64,000 nt of DNA from Halovenus amylolytica (lineage in GTDB: Archaea; Halobacteriota; Halobacteria; Halobacteriales; Haloarculaceae): assembly GCA_004015825.1 (NCBI GenBank), contig SAYS01000018.1, positions 1 through 64,000 of the forward strand, read 5' to 3'. Position numbers and translations under genes: made by a program. Positions 26,451 through 34,761 of this stretch are shown one piece after another; position 1 is the first letter of the stretch, and the number at the start of each line of letters is the position of its first letter. The notes under the pieces are model-generated. The model saw only the letters and a list, made by a program, of their open reading frames with translations. It ran no database searches and was not told the DNA's origin.

Positions 26451-27224
26451 TCACTCTTTCCAGTCTTCCGGAACCTGAACGGTGTACTTGCCGTCTTCCT
26501 GCAGGGCGACGATATACTCCTCGCGGTCGAACAGTTCCATCAGATTGAGTTCGTACTGACCGGGTTCGAGCACCTTGATCGACTCGAACTGCTGGTTGAG
26601 TTCCGCCCGGAGTTCGGAGAGATCGGGTCGCTCGGATTCGGCAGTGTCGTCAGTCTCACCAGCGTCAGCTGCGGCCGGCTTCTCTCCCGGCCAGCGTGGC
26701 TCCGTCTCCGTCGAGGAGGGGAGTTCGTCCGGTGAGATAACCTCACTGCGGGCGCTGGCCTGTGCTTCGTCTTCGGTGTCGGCCATCGTTGCAGCGGCAG
26801 GTTCGGACTCCGTGGGCGACTGTCCGGGCTGTCTGCTCGACTGCTGGCCGGAGCCAATCTCCCGATCGGTCGATGCAGTCGAGCTGGCGGTACTCGGTCC
26901 CTCCCGTGTCGAACTGGAGGGAGATGTTTCATCTGCAGTCGAACTGCCGGGGGCTGCTGACTCCGGGCGCTCCCGTGTGGGTTCGGAGGAGCCACCGACG
27001 AAGTCCTTGACTGCGGTCGCAGCGTTGCCGACTGTCCGGGCGACAGACCGGTCGGTGTCCGAATCGCCAGCGACTCCCTCACCGGGCGGCTCGGGTGGGG
27101 TGTCAGCTGACTGTGATGCCGGGAGAAACTGAAATTTGTTTCCCCCACACTCGGGACAGCCCGAGAGCATCTCTTTGGAGCCATCGTCGAACTGCCGGCC
27201 GCAGTCTGTACACTGGTGTGGCAT
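26451..27224 (-). CDS. oapC: Origin-associated zinc-ribbon protein OapC
   Basis: 257 residues. An N-terminal zinc ribbon (CTDCGRQF...CPECGG, residues 4-25) and a C-terminal conserved block (LRAELNQQFESIKVLEPGQ, then YELNLMELFDREEYIVALQ) flank about 150 residues of Ser/Thr/Glu-rich, low-complexity linker. The conserved ends match the third gene of the oapA-oapB-oapC cluster that flanks the main origin of haloarchaeal chromosomes. It follows oapB with a 4-bp gap. Role in replication is inferred from its constant position; its biochemistry is unknown. It is convergent with the Tat protein gene. Confidence 0.85.
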   Translation of the reverse strand: MPHQCTDCGRQFDDGSKEMLSGCPECGGNKFQFLPASQSADTPPEPPGEGVAGDSDTDRSVARTVGNAATAVKDFVGGSSEPTRERPESAAPGSSTADETSPSSSTREGPSTASSTASTDREIGSGQQSSRQPGQSPTESEPAAATMADTEDEAQASARSEVISPDELPSSTETEPRWPGEKPAAADAGETDDTAESERPDLSELRAELNQQFESIKVLEPGQYELNLMELFDREEYIVALQEDGKYTVQVPEDWKE

Positions 27225-27228
27225 GCGT

Positions 27229-27609
27229 CTACTTTCGTGAGACGAGCGTCTGGATGATCGTTTCGTCTTTGTGGAGTGTTTCGATCTGGTTCGCTGGCCC
27301 GATCACGGTAAGTTTGTTCGTCGACTGGCGACCCATCAGCCGGTCGAGGAAGCTCGCGTCGGCCGTCTCCGAGCGGGGGTAGGTCTCGATCTCGATCCCG
27401 TTGAACTCGTCGGGACTGATCTCCGTCATCGTCACTTCGATCAGTCGCGACTCCTCGTCCGGTGTGAGCCCGTCTTCGAGAATCACGATGTTTCCATCCC
27501 GGACGCCGTCCAGGATCAGCCGAATCTTTTCCATGCTCGCGAGCCCGTCCATGCGTGCGGCGCTGATCAGGTCGATCTGGACGCCGTCTGGTTTCTTTAG
27601 ATCTGCCAT
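27229..27609 (-). CDS. oapB: Origin-associated protein OapB (DUF2073)
   Basis: 126-residue cytosolic protein of the DUF2073 family, almost always encoded beside the OapA GTPase near an archaeal origin. Starting at ATG 27609 (MADLKKPDGVQIDLISAARM) gives the conserved length and leaves a 4-bp gap to oapA; 18 upstream codons in frame overlap oapA and are rejected. Body: SMEKIRLILDGVRDGNIVIL, VTMTEISPDEF and KLTVIGPANQIETLHKDE. It probably works with OapA, perhaps as its effector. Confidence 0.88.
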   Translation of the reverse strand: MADLKKPDGVQIDLISAARMDGLASMEKIRLILDGVRDGNIVILEDGLTPDEESRLIEVTMTEISPDEFNGIEIETYPRSETADASFLDRLMGRQSTNKLTVIGPANQIETLHKDETIIQTLVSRK

Positions 27610-27613
27610 CGTA

Positions 27614-28261
27614 TCACCCGAAGTACTCCGCGATTTTGTCGTACACTTCGTCCATGTTGTCACCTTCGAGCGCCGACAGCGGGATCGTCTCGTGCTGTGG
27701 GAAGGCGTTCTGAATCCGCTGAACGCTCGAATCTTCGAGATCGATCTTGTTGGCCAGGATCAGTACTGGGAGATCCTGACTCTCGATGATCCCGATCAAC
27801 ATGGTGTTGACCTGCGTGAACGGATCGCTCGTCGAATCCAGTACGTAGACGACACCGTCGACGTCCTCCCGAAGCCAGTGCATGGCCTCGGCGACGCCCT
27901 CGGTCGCCTCTCTGGATCGTCGAACCGCGTCCTCCTTCTCCAGATCGTGTTCGAGGAACTCGGTGTAATCGACCTTCGTCGTCACACCAGGTGTGTCGAC
28001 GACGTCGATCGTGACCGTCTTGCCGTCACGTTCGATCTCGACGTTTTCTTTCCTGCGTGCGCGACGAGTTTCGTGAGGTACGTGACTCTCCGGGCCGACT
28101 GCGTCACCGTGTTCGGTCCAGTCCCGTGCGATTCTGTTTGCTAACGTTGTTTTCCCGGCGTTTGGAGGGCCGTAGATACCGATCCGCTTTGGCTCCTCCT
28201 CCGAAAACAACGACGATACTGCCCGTGAAATGCTCGATCTGAGGTTTGTAAGCAGTCCCAT
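27614..28261 (-). CDS. oapA: Origin-associated GTPase OapA (Era-like)
   Basis: 215-residue small GTPase. G1 GPPNAGKTTLANRI, G3 DTPGVTTK, G4 NKID and G5-like region LSALEGDN are all present. Start ATG 28261 (MGLLTNLRSSISRAVSSLF) gives an amphipathic N-terminal helix; an in-frame extension of 24 codons upstream reaches into the origin and is less likely. It heads the oapA-oapB-oapC operon, reading away from oriC on the opposite side from orc1. The nucleotide switch is clear; its target at the origin or in cell-cycle control is unknown. Confidence 0.92.
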   Translation of the reverse strand: MGLLTNLRSSISRAVSSLFSEEEPKRIGIYGPPNAGKTTLANRIARDWTEHGDAVGPESHVPHETRRARRKENVEIERDGKTVTIDVVDTPGVTTKVDYTEFLEHDLEKEDAVRRSREATEGVAEAMHWLREDVDGVVYVLDSTSDPFTQVNTMLIGIIESQDLPVLILANKIDLEDSSVQRIQNAFPQHETIPLSALEGDNMDEVYDKIAEYFG

Positions 28262-28395
28262 CCTTTCCTCCCTGCCCCTCGTGGGGCTTGAATCAACAAG
28301 CTGACGCGACTTACTTAAGACTACGTCAGACATATGTTACGAATGAGACACACTGACACAGCTGGTGGGATCGCCTGGTGATGACTCTCATTCCG

Positions 28396-28430
28396 TCCCG
28401 TGCCCCCCACCCCTTCGTTTCAACTGGAAC
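28396..28430 (-). repeat. ORB element, minus orientation
   Basis: On the minus strand: GTTCCAGTTGAAACGAAGGG then GTGGGGGGCACGG. Same order of blocks (GTTCCA, GAAACxAAGGGGTGGGGGG, ACGG) as the plus-strand element at 28676. It marks the left border of the unwinding region; Orc1 binds such elements in a fixed polarity. Confidence 0.8.
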
Positions 28431-28474
28431 GGCTCGACCCCCCGTCCCCGAGACAGTAGACGAGAGTAGTATGA

Positions 28475-28640
28475 CTGATTTTTGATAAAGTAGAACCCAC
28501 AGATAAGACGGCCCTTTCTCTCTCCATCTAGATTAATACACTAGTAACACTAGTAAATAATAAGATGATAGTCTAGAAAAATACTTCTACACTCTACGGA
28601 TACTGTTCTAACACATACTACATAAAGATTCCCTAGTCTA
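28475..28640. other. AT-rich DNA-unwinding element of oriC
   Basis: The most AT-rich stretch of the origin. It holds a perfect tandem 9-bp repeat CACTAGTAA x2 (28539-28556) and two copies of TAGTCTAG (28569-28576 and 28634-28641). It lies between ORBs of opposite orientation, where melting is expected. Confidence 0.75.
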
Positions 28641-28675
28641 GTTGGGCGCTCTGAGGGGGGACACCTCTGTTTGCC

Positions 28676-28710
28676 GTTCCACCCGAAACAAAGGGGTGGG
28701 GGGGTTACGG
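28676..28710 (+). repeat. ORB element, plus orientation
   Basis: GTTCCACCCGAAACAAAGGG then GTGGGGGGGTTACGG: the best match to the haloarchaeal ORB consensus in the window, including the G-string. Confidence 0.85.
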
Positions 28711-29093
28711 CATCGTTCTCTCTCTGATTCGACTCTCTCCGATCTCATCGATAACTCCCCACCCACTGTTTACAATTCACACGCTCAGCCCCTTGACCCC
28801 AGTTCACACACTCTGCTACAACTCCAGCAGTCCCATTTACAGCTCTCCCGACCACTCGTCTGGAACCGATCTGAGTGTATCTATCGGCATCTACTGACTT
28901 CCTGATTTTTCGAAAACAGACACACTGTCGTTCTCTCGATCACAAATTATTACTGTCGGTCTGAAATAATCGAAATACTTAATATAGTCTCCACCGGGGT
29001 TTCTTGTGGTTCAATTGGACGCGCCAGAAGCCCGAAAACTCTCAGAATAGCTTGTTCGGGCCGTTTCCGCCGGGATATAGTCCGCGCGGTGGC

Positions 29094-29121
29094 ATTTCCA
29101 CCCGAAATAGAGGGGTTACGG
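29094..29121 (+). repeat. ORB element abutting the orc1 start
   Basis: ATTTCCACCCGAAATAGAGG then GGTTACGG ends 7 nt before the orc1 ATG (29129). It lacks the long G-string. Binding of Orc1 here would cover its own transcription start, so autoregulation is plausible. Confidence 0.8.
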
Positions 29122-29128
29122 ATCGAGT

Positions 29129-30703
29129 ATGACGGACACAAACGAACACACACAAGGGGAGGTCGATGCGGATAGCAACTCAGATGACAGTGACAGTCCC
29201 GTGGAATCCGACGGTGAGGAACCCGATTTGAGTGAGACAGCCGACGCCCTCGACGAGGACCGGGGACAGTCCATCGACGAGATACTCCGTGAGGAGGACG
29301 AGGACAACGAGGAAGCCTCCCGCGGGCTGTTCGACGACCTCCTGAGTGGTGAGCCGATCTTCGAGAAGAAGGAAGTGCTCCGGCCATCCTACACCCCCCG
29401 AAAACTCCCCCATCGTGAAGATCAGATCAACAACATGGCGACGATCCTCGTCTCCGCACTCCGTGGGGATACGCCGTCGAACATCCTGATCTACGGGAAG
29501 ACGGGGACCGGGAAAACAGCCAGTGCGAAGTTCGTCAGCGAGGAACTCGAATCCACCTCGACGAAGTACGAGGTCCCCTGTGAAGTCGAGTACATAAACT
29601 GCGAGGTAACCGATACACAGTACCGCGTGCTCGCACAGCTTGCCAACAAGTTCGTCGGCAAGAACCGTGAGGCCATCGAGGACAAAATCGAAGAGCGTGA
29701 GTCCGATCTCGACCGCGCGCGCGAGAACCCGCAGTCTCTGGAATCCACCGAGTTCGACTCCGTCTCGGCTCTCGAAGCGGAGATCGAGTCACTCACAGCG
29801 GAAAAAGAGTCGTTCACGGAGGTCCCGATGACCGGCTGGCCGACGGATCGGGTGTACAACTCCTTTTTCGACGCCGTCGACTACCGCGAACGAGTCGTCG
29901 TCATCATGCTCGACGAGATCGACAAACTCGTCGAGAAATCCGGCGACGACACGCTGTACAACCTCTCCCGGATGAACTCGGAACTCGAACGCTCCCGGGT
30001 GTCGATCATCGGTATCTCGAACGATCTGAAGTTCACCGACTTCCTGGATCCCCGCGTCAACTCCAGCCTCGGCGAAGAAGAGATCGTCTTCCCCCCGTAC
30101 GACGCCAATCAGCTCCGGGACATTCTAGAAGCCCGGGCGGAGATCGCGTTCAAAGATGCGGCGCTGACTGACGACGTGATCCCGCTGTGTGCCGCCTTCG
30201 CAGCACAGGAACACGGGGACGCCCGGCGGGCACTCGATCTGCTCCGGACGGCGGGGGAACTCGCAGAGCGGGACAACACGGACGACGTCGAGGAAGACCA
30301 CGTCCGCCAGGCCCAGGAGAAAATCGAGATCGACCGGGTCGTCGAGGTCGTCCGCACACTCCCACAGCAGTCGAAACTCGTCCTGTTCGCGATCATCCTC
30401 CTCGAAAAACAGGGCGTCCACAACATCAACACCGGCGAGGTGTACAACATCTACAAACGACTCTGTGATGAGATCGACGCCGACGTGCTGACCCAGCGCC
30501 GTGTCACAGATCTCATCAGCGAACTCGATATGCTCGGCATCGTCAACGCTGTGGTCGTCTCGAAAGGTCGGTACGGCCGCACCAAAGAGATCAGCCTCTC
30601 GGTTCCACTCGAAGAGACCGAGACCGTCCTTCTCTCGGACTCCCGGCTGGGCGATATCGAAGATGTCCAGCCGTTCGTCCAGGCGCGATTCGACAACTCG
30701 TAA
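29129..30703 (+). CDS. orc1: Orc1/Cdc6-type replication initiator
   Basis: 524-residue AAA+ initiator that recognises ORBs at oriC and helps load MCM. Order: acidic, disordered N-terminus (1-75); AAA+ with Walker A GKTGTGKT (123-130), an inserted coiled-coil-like stretch rich in Glu/Arg (about 180-235), Walker B MLDEID, sensor-1-like SIIGISNDLKF and sensor-2 region HGDARRALDLLRTAG; then a winged helix (about 400-505; VYNIYKRLC, RRVTDLISELDMLGIV). The gene begins 7 nt after an ORB. The Walker insertion is longer than in crenarchaeal Orc1. It is the origin-linked copy. Confidence 0.97.
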   Translation: MTDTNEHTQGEVDADSNSDDSDSPVESDGEEPDLSETADALDEDRGQSIDEILREEDEDNEEASRGLFDDLLSGEPIFEKKEVLRPSYTPRKLPHREDQINNMATILVSALRGDTPSNILIYGKTGTGKTASAKFVSEELESTSTKYEVPCEVEYINCEVTDTQYRVLAQLANKFVGKNREAIEDKIEERESDLDRARENPQSLESTEFDSVSALEAEIESLTAEKESFTEVPMTGWPTDRVYNSFFDAVDYRERVVVIMLDEIDKLVEKSGDDTLYNLSRMNSELERSRVSIIGISNDLKFTDFLDPRVNSSLGEEEIVFPPYDANQLRDILEARAEIAFKDAALTDDVIPLCAAFAAQEHGDARRALDLLRTAGELAERDNTDDVEEDHVRQAQEKIEIDRVVEVVRTLPQQSKLVLFAIILLEKQGVHNINTGEVYNIYKRLCDEIDADVLTQRRVTDLISELDMLGIVNAVVVSKGRYGRTKEISLSVPLEETETVLLSDSRLGDIEDVQPFVQARFDNS

Positions 30704-30718
30704 CTATCTCCGTTGGTG

Positions 30719-31498
30719 TCACTGAAACCGCAACCGTAGCCACCCGAGTCGGGGCACCCGCACTTCGGCAGTACCGACGACCCACTCGGGTTTGACTGGC
30801 TCCATGTTCCCGTTGCCTGCCTGATCGTACGCCGAGTTGGCATCCCCTTTCGTGATGAAGCCGTCGTGTGGGGCCTCACAGGCACCGATCTCTTCACACG
30901 AGTCGGCACCGCCAACGAACTCCTTGTCCGCCCGGTCGAACCAGTTTTCACCCTCTTCGACCCAGAACATCGCGCGGTGTATCACGGGTGTTCTATTTTC
31001 GTTCCCATCCGGAGCAAATACGATCACGTCACCGTTTCCACCGTAGTTCGAGTAGCCTGTCTCCGCACCGACTTCGGCGGTCACGACACCCGATTCCCCC
31101 TGTGCCTCACCGGGCTGGAACCGGTCGCTGTCCATCACGAAGACGATGTCGTTGACCTCCATGTTCGGTTCCATACTCCCGCTCTCGATAGCGACCATCG
31201 GCGGCCAGACACCGCTTATCATGAAGATGTACACCCCGAGCAACATGACGGCGAGGACGCTCGTCGTGAGATCTCGAACGAACACGACGAACTCGTCGCT
31301 GAACAGTCCGGAGTCGTCCTCGGGCTCGGTCCGATAGCTCGGCCCCTCGCCGGGTTCGCCGATATCTAGCCCTGGTTCGGCGGCGGTCGCTGACTGCTGG
31401 TCGGTACTGTGATCCGACCGTTCGGCAGAATCTGCTGATTCCTGTCTCGGGTGGTCCCCGGACTCGTCCGGTTCGTCCTCGTCTCCGGGGGAACTCAT
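30719..31498 (-). CDS. Signal peptidase I (archaeal Sec11 type)
   Basis: 259-residue membrane protease that removes signal peptides from Sec-exported proteins. A long acidic cytoplasmic N-terminus (1-70) leads to one membrane helix (about 78-98). The catalytic Ser is S108 in IESGSMEPN; the His that replaces the bacterial Lys is in TPVIHRAMF; the Asp region is TKGDAN. It ends with a short hydrophobic/basic tail. ATG 31498 is preferred over the GTG one codon earlier. It converges with orc1 (16-bp gap) and is divergent from the PolD small subunit gene. Confidence 0.93.
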   Translation of the reverse strand: MSSPGDEDEPDESGDHPRQESADSAERSDHSTDQQSATAAEPGLDIGEPGEGPSYRTEPEDDSGLFSDEFVVFVRDLTTSVLAVMLLGVYIFMISGVWPPMVAIESGSMEPNMEVNDIVFVMDSDRFQPGEAQGESGVVTAEVGAETGYSNYGGNGDVIVFAPDGNENRTPVIHRAMFWVEEGENWFDRADKEFVGGADSCEEIGACEAPHDGFITKGDANSAYDQAGNGNMEPVKPEWVVGTAEVRVPRLGWLRLRFQ

Positions 31499-31548
31499 CA
31501 CCTATGTTTGCTCCCTTCCATGTTTGAATGTTCTGATGAGACATCAAG

Positions 31549-31563
31549 CCGCTACGTTTTTGC
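31549..31563 (+). promoter_or_regulatory. Promoter of the PolD small-subunit gene
   Basis: CCGCTACGTTTTTGC ends 23 nt before the GTG start. The identical 15 bases stand 24 nt before the leuS ATG (43884-43898), so the T-tract probably takes the place of a TATA box for leaderless transcripts. Confidence 0.65.
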
Positions 31564-31585
31564 GCACCTCCATCTATGTACGAAC

Positions 31586-33250
31586 GTGCCCCTCGAGACG
31601 CCCGCTCGTGTCGTCCAGGAACTCGCTGCCCACGGCTACAACGCCGACCGCCAGGCAGTGACGTTACTTGCGAACCAGTCCGACCCACAGCGTGCGATCG
31701 AACGCGCAGTCGAAACTGCCCCAGACGACACCCTCGTCCTCTCTGCAGACCACGTCCGAGCTATCCTCGATACCGAACCGACTGCTGGTGATTATTCGAA
31801 TTCTACCCCGCAAAATACTGGATCAAAGGAGGGATCCGAATCGTCAAATACAAACCCCTCTGTTTCGACTGGAGACGGATCGACAAAACCACAGCAGGTC
31901 AGTGAGGGATCTCCAGTCGAAACGAAGGGGTTGCAGGATCGGGGGTCGGAGCCAGCTTCTGCAGCCGGCTCGACCCAGCCTACATCGACAGCAGTGGCGG
32001 CCTCACAGCAGCCGTCGGGGACGGACGATTCCGGTTCGGGGACCAGCCCCGAGCGGAGTATCACTGTCAGCGGCGATATATCCAGTACGGGAACCGGGGC
32101 GTATGAAGATTTCGTCTCGGTGTTCCGGGACCGCTACGAGAAACTCGCTGGACAGCTCCGTGGCCGTGTCAACCACCGCCCGACGGAGACTATCGAGAAC
32201 ATGACGCCGGGCAGCGACGCCGGGCTGATCGGGATGGTCTCGGATATTCGGACGACGGCGAGTGGCCACTGGCTGGTCGAACTCGAAGATACTACCGGCA
32301 CCTTCCCCTGTCTGGTGATGAAAGACCGCGACTTCGCCTCCGAAGCACTCACCCTGCTCACAGACGAAGTCGTTGCAGTCGAAGGAACGCTGGCAGACGA
32401 CGGTGGCATCCTGTTCGTGGATACGTTCCACTTCCCGGATATTCCACGGACACACAAACCGTCGACAGCCGACAGAAAAGTCGAAGCTGCGCTCATCTCC
32501 GACATTCACGTCGGCAGCGAGGAGTTCCGCGCCGACGCCTGGTCGGAGTTCGCCGCCTGGCTGCACACCGACGAGGCCGATCACGTCGAGTATCTCCTCA
32601 TCGCCGGCGACATGGTGGAGGGGATCGGCGTCTACCCCGGTCAGGACGAGGAACTCGACATCGTCGATATCTACGATCAGTACGAGCGATTCAGCGAGTA
32701 TCTCAAGGAGGTGCCCGGCGATATGGAGGTCGTCATGATCCCCGGGAACCACGACGCGGTCCGCCTCGCCGAGCCACAGCCGGCCTTCGACGAGGAGCTC
32801 CGGGATATCATGTCCGCCCACGATGCACGCATCTCCGCGAACCCCTCGACGGTCACAGTCGAGGGCGTCTCGGTGCTGATGTACCACGGCGTCTCGCTGG
32901 ACGAGGTGATCGCAGAACTTCCAGAGGAGGAGGCCAGCTACGACCGACCGCAGGATGCGATGCGACATCTGCTTCGGAAACGTCACGTCGCGCCGCAGTA
33001 CGGTGGTCACACCCGCGTCGCACCGGAGGCCGAAGACCACCTCGTGATGGAGGAGGTGCCGGATATCTTCCACACCGGCCACGTCCACAAACTCGGCTAC
33101 GGCAGCTACCACAACGTGACGATGATAAACTCCAGTTGCTGGCAGTCACAGACTGATTTCCAGAAAAGCGTCAATCTCGAACCCGACGTCGGCTACGCAC
33201 CGATCGTCGATCTCCAGACGCTGGATCTGACGATCCGGCAGTTCGTGTGA
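31586..33250 (+). CDS. polB: DNA polymerase D small subunit (DP1, exonuclease)
   Basis: 554-residue subunit of the archaeal replicative polymerase PolD; carries the Mre11-like 3'-5' proofreading nuclease. Start GTG 31586 (VPLETPARVVQELAAHGYNA) lies 23 nt after the promoter motif; upstream in-frame codons overlap the signal-peptidase gene. Order: helical N-terminal domain (1-65); Ser/Thr/Gln-rich linker (about 66-170); OB fold (about 200-290); calcineurin-like phosphoesterase with SDIHVGSEEF, IAGDMVEG, IPGNHD, YHGVS and FHTGHVHK. The large subunit is not in the window. Location beside the origin agrees with a replication role. Confidence 0.95.
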   Translation: MPLETPARVVQELAAHGYNADRQAVTLLANQSDPQRAIERAVETAPDDTLVLSADHVRAILDTEPTAGDYSNSTPQNTGSKEGSESSNTNPSVSTGDGSTKPQQVSEGSPVETKGLQDRGSEPASAAGSTQPTSTAVAASQQPSGTDDSGSGTSPERSITVSGDISSTGTGAYEDFVSVFRDRYEKLAGQLRGRVNHRPTETIENMTPGSDAGLIGMVSDIRTTASGHWLVELEDTTGTFPCLVMKDRDFASEALTLLTDEVVAVEGTLADDGGILFVDTFHFPDIPRTHKPSTADRKVEAALISDIHVGSEEFRADAWSEFAAWLHTDEADHVEYLLIAGDMVEGIGVYPGQDEELDIVDIYDQYERFSEYLKEVPGDMEVVMIPGNHDAVRLAEPQPAFDEELRDIMSAHDARISANPSTVTVEGVSVLMYHGVSLDEVIAELPEEEASYDRPQDAMRHLLRKRHVAPQYGGHTRVAPEAEDHLVMEEVPDIFHTGHVHKLGYGSYHNVTMINSSCWQSQTDFQKSVNLEPDVGYAPIVDLQTLDLTIRQFV

Positions 33251-33276
33251 GTGTGTCGCCGGCCTGATCCGTCTTC

Positions 33277-33912
33277 TCAGGCGATATTCTGTTCTTTCAG
33301 CACGTCCAGTAGCTCGGGCATCGACTCGACCACGATATCGCAGGCTGGTTCGACTGCAGGCTTCGGCGAGAATCCGATCGCCAGTCCGGCGGCTTCGAGC
33401 ATCGGGAGGTCGTTCGCGCCATCGCCAACTGCAACTGTCGACGCCATCGCCTCGCCGACGGTCGCTGTCAGCACCTCCAGTGCGTCGTCTTTCGTCCCTT
33501 CGATGAGTGGTCCTTCGACGTTGCCCGTGAGCTTGCCATCTGCAACTGGGAGGCGGTTGGCGATGATCGTCTCGACGCCGACCCCCTCCGCTTCGAGTGC
33601 AGATTCGACACCCCGCTCGAAGCCACCGGTCAGAATCGAGGTGTAGACGCCGGCCTCGTCGAGTGCGTCGATCACGTCAGCAGTGCCGGGTCGCAGTGTC
33701 ACCTGCTCGAAGGCAGCCTGTGCTTTCTCGTCGGAGAGGCCTTCCAGCAGCCGGCAGCGCTGGCGGAGACTTTCGGCGTACTCGATTTCGTTGTTCATCG
33801 CTCGCTCCGTGATCTCGCCCATCTGGTCGGCGACGCCACACTGGTCGCCGAGCAGTACAGTCATCTCAGAGTCCGACAGTGTCCCGTCGAAATCGAAGGC
33901 TACGAGTGTCAT
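33277..33912 (-). CDS. serB: Phosphoserine phosphatase SerB
   Basis: 211-residue HAD-family hydrolase that makes serine from phosphoserine. HAD motif I DFDGTLSD at residues 7-14, motif II in YTSILTGGF, the Lys of motif III in EGTKDDAL and motif IV VAVGDGANDLPML. The small helical cap lies between residues 15 and 75 (NNEIEYAESLRQRCRLLEGL), as in SerB. There is no ACT domain. It is convergent with the PolD subunit gene. Confidence 0.93.
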   Translation of the reverse strand: MTLVAFDFDGTLSDSEMTVLLGDQCGVADQMGEITERAMNNEIEYAESLRQRCRLLEGLSDEKAQAAFEQVTLRPGTADVIDALDEAGVYTSILTGGFERGVESALEAEGVGVETIIANRLPVADGKLTGNVEGPLIEGTKDDALEVLTATVGEAMASTVAVGDGANDLPMLEAAGLAIGFSPKPAVEPACDIVVESMPELLDVLKEQNIA

Positions 33913-34001
33913 TGCTCGCTTTTCGGCGCCGGGGGATTCAAAAGTCGCGGTTTCGCTCGCTCGTGGTGGATCGAAAATGAGATTTCAAATTGCGACCACA
34001 G

Positions 34002-34251
34002 ACAGCAAGAAAGCCCCCACTCTCTCGATGTCGTCGGCGCTGCGCGCCGACTGCTTGAGGGACCTTCGGTCCCTCTCTGGCTGCGACTCGTTGCGCTCCT
34101 CATTACTTGCGGTGCTTACGTCGTCTCGCCCATCGAGAGAGTGGCCCCTTTCAGTCCCGGAAACCTGCGGTTTCCGACCCTCGCGGATGCTCCGCATCCG
34201 CTCGGTCCCACCCGATGTGGAATTCCACGCAGGGCGGGGCTTTCTTGCTGT
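34002..34251. repeat. Palindrome-rich repeat element, copy A
   Basis: 250-bp gene-free element. Borders: ACAGCAAGAAAGCCCC at 34002-34017 and its complement GGGGCTTTCTTGCTGT at 34236-34251. Inside the left half, CACTCTCTCGATG (34018-34030) pairs with CATCGAGAGAGTG (34131-34143), followed by GCCCCTTTCAGTCCCG. Several small perfect hairpins fill the loops, for instance GAGGGACC-TTC-GGTCCCTC, GGAAACC-TGC-GGTTTCC and GCGGATG/CATCCGC. It shares borders and GTGCTTACGTCG with copy B at 54.7 kb. No transposase or ORF of substance is inside. Confidence 0.85.
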
Positions 34252-34340
34252 TCGAAGCGGTTTATCCACTCTATTCTCTCAGCGCGATCTTCTTGCCCCT
34301 CGAAACCAAAACACTACCCTACAGACGACAAACGTCCGGT

Positions 34341-34622
34341 ATGACCGATCTCGAAGCCAAGACCGACCAGTACGAGGAGTTACTCGCCGAGGCCGTCGAG
34401 GCAGCTGCAATCGCCCCGCCGGAAGACACGCCGCTGTTCGAGGCGGCCGAAGACTGTGCGGAGATGGCCCGCTCCTATCTCGAAGATGGCCGTCATTTCA
34501 GGTCGAACGACGATCCAGTCAACGCGCTCGCTGCTTTCTCCTACGGCCACGCCTGGCTCGACTGTGGTGCTCGTATTGGCGTGCTTGACGTTCCACGGGA
34601 GGGACACCTGTTTACGATCTGA
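34341..34622 (+). CDS. DUF357-family protein
   Basis: 93-residue helical protein of the archaeal DUF357 family. Typical motif: FEAAEDCAEMARSYLEDGRHF followed by DDPVNALAAFSYGHAWLDCGARIG; the two helices form the family's helical hairpin with a conserved Tyr-Gly-His/Trp-Leu-Asp patch. Start ATG 34341 gives the family length; longer frames upstream run into the repeat element. Function unknown; members are often near nucleic-acid genes. Confidence 0.88.
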   Translation: MTDLEAKTDQYEELLAEAVEAAAIAPPEDTPLFEAAEDCAEMARSYLEDGRHFRSNDDPVNALAAFSYGHAWLDCGARIGVLDVPREGHLFTI

Positions 34623-34761
34623 TCACCCTGTCGAACCCCAAATCGTCATATCGGTCGGTATAGGGGCCTTACATACCGATCACCTCGTCACAGCACTCGA
34701 TAACTGTCACGAAGTGTGTGCGAAAGAGAAAGATAGATTCGGCAGAAAAGCGTCGTTTGGT

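Larger units (their letters stand above)
28262..29128. other. oriC: Chromosomal replication origin (oriC1-type)
   Basis: An 867-bp gene-free region between oapA and orc1. It contains G-string ORB elements on both sides of an AT-rich unwinding stretch (about 28475-28640): one ORB in minus orientation (28396-28430), one in plus orientation (28676-28710), a weaker minus one (28753-28780) and a last plus one touching orc1 (29094-29121). This arrangement, with Orc1/Cdc6 next door and oapABC opposite, is that of the conserved haloarchaeal oriC1. The strongest element reads ACCCGAAACAAAGGGGTGGG. Confidence 0.92.

Noticed and set aside
33683..34588. A 301-codon + frame across serB and the repeat element
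   Set aside because: It reads antisense to serB and then through the palindromes, and enters the DUF357 region in the wrong frame.
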